A DNA stretch of 64,000 nucleotides. Origin: JAKVAV01 sp047632755 (lineage in GTDB: Bacteria; Bacteroidota; Bacteroidia; Flavobacteriales_D; Cryomorphaceae). The notes below the pieces were generated by a model, which was not told the origin of the DNA, did not search any database, and worked only from the letters and a program-made list of their open reading frames with translations. Each line of letters begins with the position of its first letter. Positions within the stretch are counted from its first letter, which is position 1. This document shows positions 60,622 through 64,000 of this stretch, piece by piece. Made by a program: the position numbers and the translations under genes. The stretch is from assembly GCA_047632755.1 (NCBI GenBank), contig JBLIDT010000012.1:1-64000 (forward strand), given 5' to 3'.

Positions 60622-61899
60622 ATGTCAAAGGAAGTTCTGGTAAGAGTTGAGAATGTTTCCAAGAAGTTTTGCCGCGATCTCAAGACCAGCTTATGGTATG
60701 GTGTGAAGGATCTTACTGGAGAATTACTTGGCGGCCGCCAAGGACAATCAGAGCTAAGGCCGAAAGAGTTTTGGGCCGTAAAAGATGTCAGCTTCGAATT
60801 GCGAAGGGGAGAATGTCTCGGGTTGATTGGTCGCAACGGTGCTGGAAAAAGTACGCTTTTAAAAATGCTCAACGGCTTGATCAAACCCGACACGGGAAAG
60901 ATCACTATGGATGGCCGCGTGGGAGCGCTCATCGAACTTGGTTCTGGCTTCAACCCCATCCTTACTGGAAGGGAAAACATTTACAACAACGGATCGGTCT
61001 TGGGCATCTCCAAAAAGGAGATCGACAAAGTGATCGACGAGATCATCGCGTTCTCTGAAATTGAGAAGTTCATCGATTCCCCTGTAGCATATTACAGTTC
61101 AGGAATGAAGGTGAGACTAGGCTTCTCGGTGGCGGTTCACATGAAGCCCGATGTACTGATTTTGGACGAAGTGCTGGCGGTCGGCGATTCGGGATTCAAG
61201 ATCAAGTCCTTCAATAAGATCAACGAGATGATGAAGAATGCCGCGGTCATATTCGTGAGTCATTCCATGCCCAATGTGGCGATCATCTCCAATAAAATAT
61301 TGCTGATGGAATATGGCCAGATGGAGTTTCATGGCGAAGATGTTTCCACAGGAATCGATAAGTACTTCGATCATTTCGGAGGGAATGACCCCAAAGTAGA
61401 GTTTGATGAATTCGCCCAAGTTGAAGAAGTAACAGTAGCCTCATCTGAGAAATACCTCAACTTGGAGGGAATGCCTGCAGTTGATTACCAAGACGACCTG
61501 AAAGTAGGGATTCGCGTGAAAGTGGATCCATCAATCGATTGGTTTCACGTCAAAGTACAGCTTACCGATAAGGACTTAAAAATCGTGGGAATCTATGACA
61601 GCTTCCAGTTTCAGGAACCCATTCAAAACGACAAAGAGATTCACGATTTACTGGCCGTCATTCCAAACTGTATTTTCATCAACGGCGAGTATAGCGTGAC
61701 GATATTCATACAGCAGCGAGATATGATTCTCAAAAAGTGGAATCTCCTCGGTCTTTATCGCTACTGGACTAAATTCAGGGTGAAGGCGAGTGATGCACTG
61801 GGGTATGTTCCAGCGGTAGTTTACCTTCCGGGAAGAATAGAGTCTTCCAAGGAATTAGCTGATGGGAAATCGGAAATTAAGAAGGAATCAAATTCATGA
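60622..61899 (+). CDS. ABC transporter ATPase for polysaccharide export (Wzt-like)
   Basis: 425 residues. The ATPase domain (about 5-245) has Walker A GLIGRNGAGKST (67-78), a signature YSSGMKVRLGFSVA near 157, Walker B VLILDEVLAVGD near 177 and the H-loop VSHSM. Residues about 260-410 form a C-terminal domain like the Wzt glycan-recognition module (VQLTDKDLKIVGIYDS, FINGEYSVTIFIQQRD). Such domains recognise a capped or finished glycan before export, and the adjacent methyltransferase might provide such a cap (inference). It overlaps the next gene by ATGA. Confidence 0.92.
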   Translation: MSKEVLVRVENVSKKFCRDLKTSLWYGVKDLTGELLGGRQGQSELRPKEFWAVKDVSFELRRGECLGLIGRNGAGKSTLLKMLNGLIKPDTGKITMDGRVGALIELGSGFNPILTGRENIYNNGSVLGISKKEIDKVIDEIIAFSEIEKFIDSPVAYYSSGMKVRLGFSVAVHMKPDVLILDEVLAVGDSGFKIKSFNKINEMMKNAAVIFVSHSMPNVAIISNKILLMEYGQMEFHGEDVSTGIDKYFDHFGGNDPKVEFDEFAQVEEVTVASSEKYLNLEGMPAVDYQDDLKVGIRVKVDPSIDWFHVKVQLTDKDLKIVGIYDSFQFQEPIQNDKEIHDLLAVIPNCIFINGEYSVTIFIQQRDMILKKWNLLGLYRYWTKFRVKASDALGYVPAVVYLPGRIESSKELADGKSEIKKESNS

Positions 61900-62939
61900 A
61901 CGAAACATACTTAATCGGAGAAATTGGTCAAAACCACAACGGCTCCGTGGACATTGCCAAACTCATTGTCGATGCAGCTTCACGGGAAGTTGAGGAGCAA
62001 CTCTTCGGGCTTACGCTGAAAGGAATGGACGCGGTGAAGCTTACCAAGCGAGACCTGAAGTATGAATTGAGCGATTCTCAAATGAGGAGGCCTTACGATA
62101 CGCCCAACTCTTTTGGCAACACCTACGGTGCACACCGAGAAGTTCTCGAACTCTCTGACCAGGAGCACCTAGAAGTTTACAAATACGCTAAGGCATTGGG
62201 TCTTGATTTCGTTGAAACGCTTTGCGCTCCGTCATGCACGAGCTTACTTAAACACTTTTCGCCCGACTACCTCAAAGTAGCTTCACGCGACTTGACAAAC
62301 CTTCCTCTGCTGGAAGTATTGGCAGAGACTAAACTGCCGATCATCATTTCCACGGGAATGGCAGGAGAGAAAGAGCTCGATCAAGCACTGGAAGTAATCT
62401 CCAAACAACACGATCAGATTTCCATTTTGCATTGTGTATCCGAGTACCCGACTCATCCACAAAATGTAAACTTGAAGACGATTACCTACCTCCTGAAGAA
62501 ATATCCGAAATACGGAGTTGGCTACAGTGACCACACGGTAGGAATCTCCGTACCAGTCGCTGCTGTTGCAATGGGGGCCACAATTATTGAGAAGCACATT
62601 ACCCTCGACCGCCGCATGAAAGGAACGGATCAACGCGGTTCTCTTGGTCCCGATGGACTCAATAGAATGGTTAGAGACATTCGCCTTTTGGAAATGGAGC
62701 TGGGTGAAGAGAAGATCTTCATCGCTGACGGTGTCCAAGTAGCGAAAGAAAAACTGGAACGGTCGGTAGCGACGAATCGAAATCTCTCAGCAGGAGAGAC
62801 GATTACGGCTCAGGACATTCATCTTCTCAGCCCAGGTGATGGCTTTAAATGGAGTGAGAAAAGCAGCGTCATTGGCCGAAGAGCCACCACCGAAATTCCT
62901 GCAAACGAAGTGATTTATCCCAAAGACTTGCAATCATGA
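61896..62939 (+). CDS. neuB: N-acetylneuraminate synthase-family (nonulosonate) synthase
   Basis: 347 residues condensing PEP with an N-acetylated hexose to form a nine-carbon sugar acid. NeuB features: LIGEIGQNHNGSVDIAKLIVDAA (5-27), VETLCAP, YLKVASRDLTNLPLLEVLA, IISTGMA, LHCVSEYPT, GYSDHTVGISVPVAAVAMGATIIEKHITLD. The C-terminal antifreeze-like SAF domain (about 285-347) has RSVATNRNLSAGETITAQDI. Whether the product is sialic, pseudaminic or legionaminic acid cannot be decided from the sequence. It is overlapped by ATGA on both sides. Confidence 0.88.
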   Translation: MNETYLIGEIGQNHNGSVDIAKLIVDAASREVEEQLFGLTLKGMDAVKLTKRDLKYELSDSQMRRPYDTPNSFGNTYGAHREVLELSDQEHLEVYKYAKALGLDFVETLCAPSCTSLLKHFSPDYLKVASRDLTNLPLLEVLAETKLPIIISTGMAGEKELDQALEVISKQHDQISILHCVSEYPTHPQNVNLKTITYLLKKYPKYGVGYSDHTVGISVPVAAVAMGATIIEKHITLDRRMKGTDQRGSLGPDGLNRMVRDIRLLEMELGEEKIFIADGVQVAKEKLERSVATNRNLSAGETITAQDIHLLSPGDGFKWSEKSSVIGRRATTEIPANEVIYPKDLQS

Positions 62940-63679
62940 AATTGAGAACTCTGGCTTCCGACAAGGAAAAAAACAACCGAGAACATCAACAGGAACTCTA
63001 CTTGAATTCACCCATTCCCGCTGCGGAAAAGGTATCTCAGGTAGGACTTTATCAGCGTAGACAAGAACTGTCAAAGGTTCTTTTCATGAACGAGATTTAC
63101 CAGAAGATTGTCGGGACTCATGGTGTAATCATGGAATTTGGAACGCGTTGGGGACAGAACCTTGCCACATTGAGTAATATGCGCGGCATCTACGAGCCCT
63201 TCAATTACAACCGCCGAATAATAGGGTTCGACACTTTCGAAGGTTTTATTGGAGGCCACGAAAAGGACGGAAACGACGAATCTATCGAGAAGGGCGCTTT
63301 TGGGGTAACCGAAAACTACGCCGACTACCTCAAAGAAGTGCTCGATTGCAACCAGAACGAAAGTCCACTCAACCACATCGATAAAATTGAGGTTTGCAAA
63401 GGTGACGCCCCGCGAGAGTTGGGCGCTTACTTGAAAAGAAATCCGCAAACCATCATCGCTTTCGCCTATTTTGATTTTGACCTTTATGCGCCGACTTTGG
63501 AATGTCTGAAACTCATTAAGCCACATTTGGTAAAAGGTTCGGTGATCGGGTTCGATGAATTGAACGATCCAGGTTTCCCAGGAGAAACCGCCGCACTCCA
63601 CGAAGCTTTTGGCTTAAACAATGTTCGTTTAGAGCGAAATCGCTTTTCAGCCATGCAGTCTTATTTTGTCTTTGAATAA
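62936..63679 (+). CDS. TylF/MycF-like SAM-dependent methyltransferase
   Basis: 247 residues. A Rossmann-type SAM-binding region includes GVIMEFGTRWGQNLATLSNM (about 63-82) and IIGFDTFEGF (about 95-104). The pattern FAYFDFDLYAPTLECLKLIKPHLVKGSVIGFDEL (about 175-208) is close to macrocin-O-methyltransferase (TylF) and related sugar methyltransferases, with acidic metal-binding positions. It probably methylates a sugar of the exported glycan. It is coupled to neuB (ATGA) and to the next gene (TAATG). Confidence 0.75.
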   Translation: MKLRTLASDKEKNNREHQQELYLNSPIPAAEKVSQVGLYQRRQELSKVLFMNEIYQKIVGTHGVIMEFGTRWGQNLATLSNMRGIYEPFNYNRRIIGFDTFEGFIGGHEKDGNDESIEKGAFGVTENYADYLKEVLDCNQNESPLNHIDKIEVCKGDAPRELGAYLKRNPQTIIAFAYFDFDLYAPTLECLKLIKPHLVKGSVIGFDELNDPGFPGETAALHEAFGLNNVRLERNRFSAMQSYFVFE

Positions 63680-64000
63680 TGTCCGAGAGCAAAGAGTGTA
63701 AATACAAATTGGTACTGACCGACATCGATGGTGTGTGGACCGACGGCGGCATGTACTACGACCAAACGGGCAACGAATTCAAGAAGTTCAACACTTACGA
63801 TAGTGCGGGAGTGCTCTGGTGCAAAATGGCTGGAATCAAAGTGGGAATCCTTACGGGAGAAGTCACCGATATGGTCAAACGCAGAGCGGACAAACTCAAA
63901 GTCGACTACCTTTTTCAAGGAACAAAAAACAAGCTAGAGATCGTCAAAGAGCTCTGTTCTGAAAACGGAATCAGCCTCGAACAGGTCGCCTACTTGGGTG
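63679..64000 (+). CDS. KdsC-like HAD phosphatase, truncated by the window edge
   Basis: 107 codons are visible from the ATG at 63679, translated by hand. HAD motif I is LTDIDGVWTDGGMYY with Asp15 and Asp17. NTYDSAGVLWCKMAGIKVGILTGE follows, with motif II Thr, then KRRADKLKVDYLFQGTKNKLEIV. This matches the KDO-8-phosphate phosphatase (KdsC/YrbI) family, which also dephosphorylates nonulosonate-9-phosphates or occurs fused to CMP-nonulosonate synthetases. Next to neuB the latter role is attractive. The C-terminus lies outside the window. Confidence 0.82.
   Translation, partial: MSESKECKYKLVLTDIDGVWTDGGMYYDQTGNEFKKFNTYDSAGVLWCKMAGIKVGILTGEVTDMVKRRADKLKVDYLFQGTKNKLEIVKELCSENGISLEQVAYLG

Overview
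The window comes from a chromosome of a Bacteroidota bacterium, most likely a marine Flavobacteriia-type lineage. This rests on several things visible in the sequence. There are type IX secretion (T9SS) signatures: a type A sorting domain at the end of the 8317-11334 gene, a gliding-motility-type C-terminal domain on a giant SprB-like adhesin, and a PorP/SprF protein. The gene set also includes DUF4290 next to murA, a GWxTD protein, YtxJ and LpxH/LpxK lipid A genes. Promoter-like -7 elements of the form TAnnTTTG occur, and most starts lack a Shine-Dalgarno sequence. Coding density is very high: no gene-free stretch exceeds 300 bases (the longest is 52420-52664). I saw no tRNA, rRNA, IS element, phage gene or CRISPR array.

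Layout. 1-90: tail of a plus-strand, probably outer-membrane, protein. 144-2041 (minus): Nif3-like protein and a coiled-coil 'zinc ribbon' protein that has lost all its cysteines. 2074-7275 (plus): tightly overlapping run lpxK, purine nucleoside phosphorylase, gatB, a TlpA-like lipoprotein and lpxH. 7250-13714 (minus): GAPDH, a T9SS-secreted Asp-box beta-propeller protein, lipA, an outer-membrane beta-barrel protein, ytxJ and a tiny lipoprotein. 13812-19497 (plus): BamA/TamA-like protein, L,D-transpeptidase, rmuC, GWxTD protein and rlmB.

19613-31151 (plus) is the most distinctive part, an adhesin operon. A small secreted protein of unknown function overlaps by ATGA with a 2761-residue adhesin (choice-of-anchor-L-like domain, Calx-beta-like domain, about 27 SprB repeats, T9SS C-terminal domain). 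PorP/SprF and a PorE-like OmpA lipoprotein follow. By analogy with gliding bacteria, SprF would help export the adhesin and the OmpA lipoprotein would tie the apparatus to peptidoglycan. 31199-32746 (minus) is an unrecognised helical-repeat protein.

32911-52419 (minus) holds eno, carA and, behind its own terminator, one uninterrupted 32-gene str-S10-spc-alpha translation operon (rpsL to rplQ). It is driven from a very clear Bacteroidota promoter near 52488-52517, and it includes an rpmJ gene of only 38 codons. 52665-57635 (plus): UvrD/PcrA helicase, DUF4290 protein, murA with Asp in place of the fosfomycin-reactive Cys, and a second TlpA-like protein. 57714-59611 (minus): a probably surface-exposed lipoprotein. 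59778-64000 (plus): start of a surface-glycan cluster with a Wzm/Wzt-type ABC exporter, a NeuB-type nonulosonate synthase, a TylF-like methyltransferase and a KdsC-like phosphatase cut by the window edge.

Nothing here proves a wholly new system. The best candidates for new biology are the small protein coupled to the giant adhesin, the repeat subclass with an extra cysteine pair inside that adhesin, and the cysteine-free zinc-ribbon homologue paired with Nif3.
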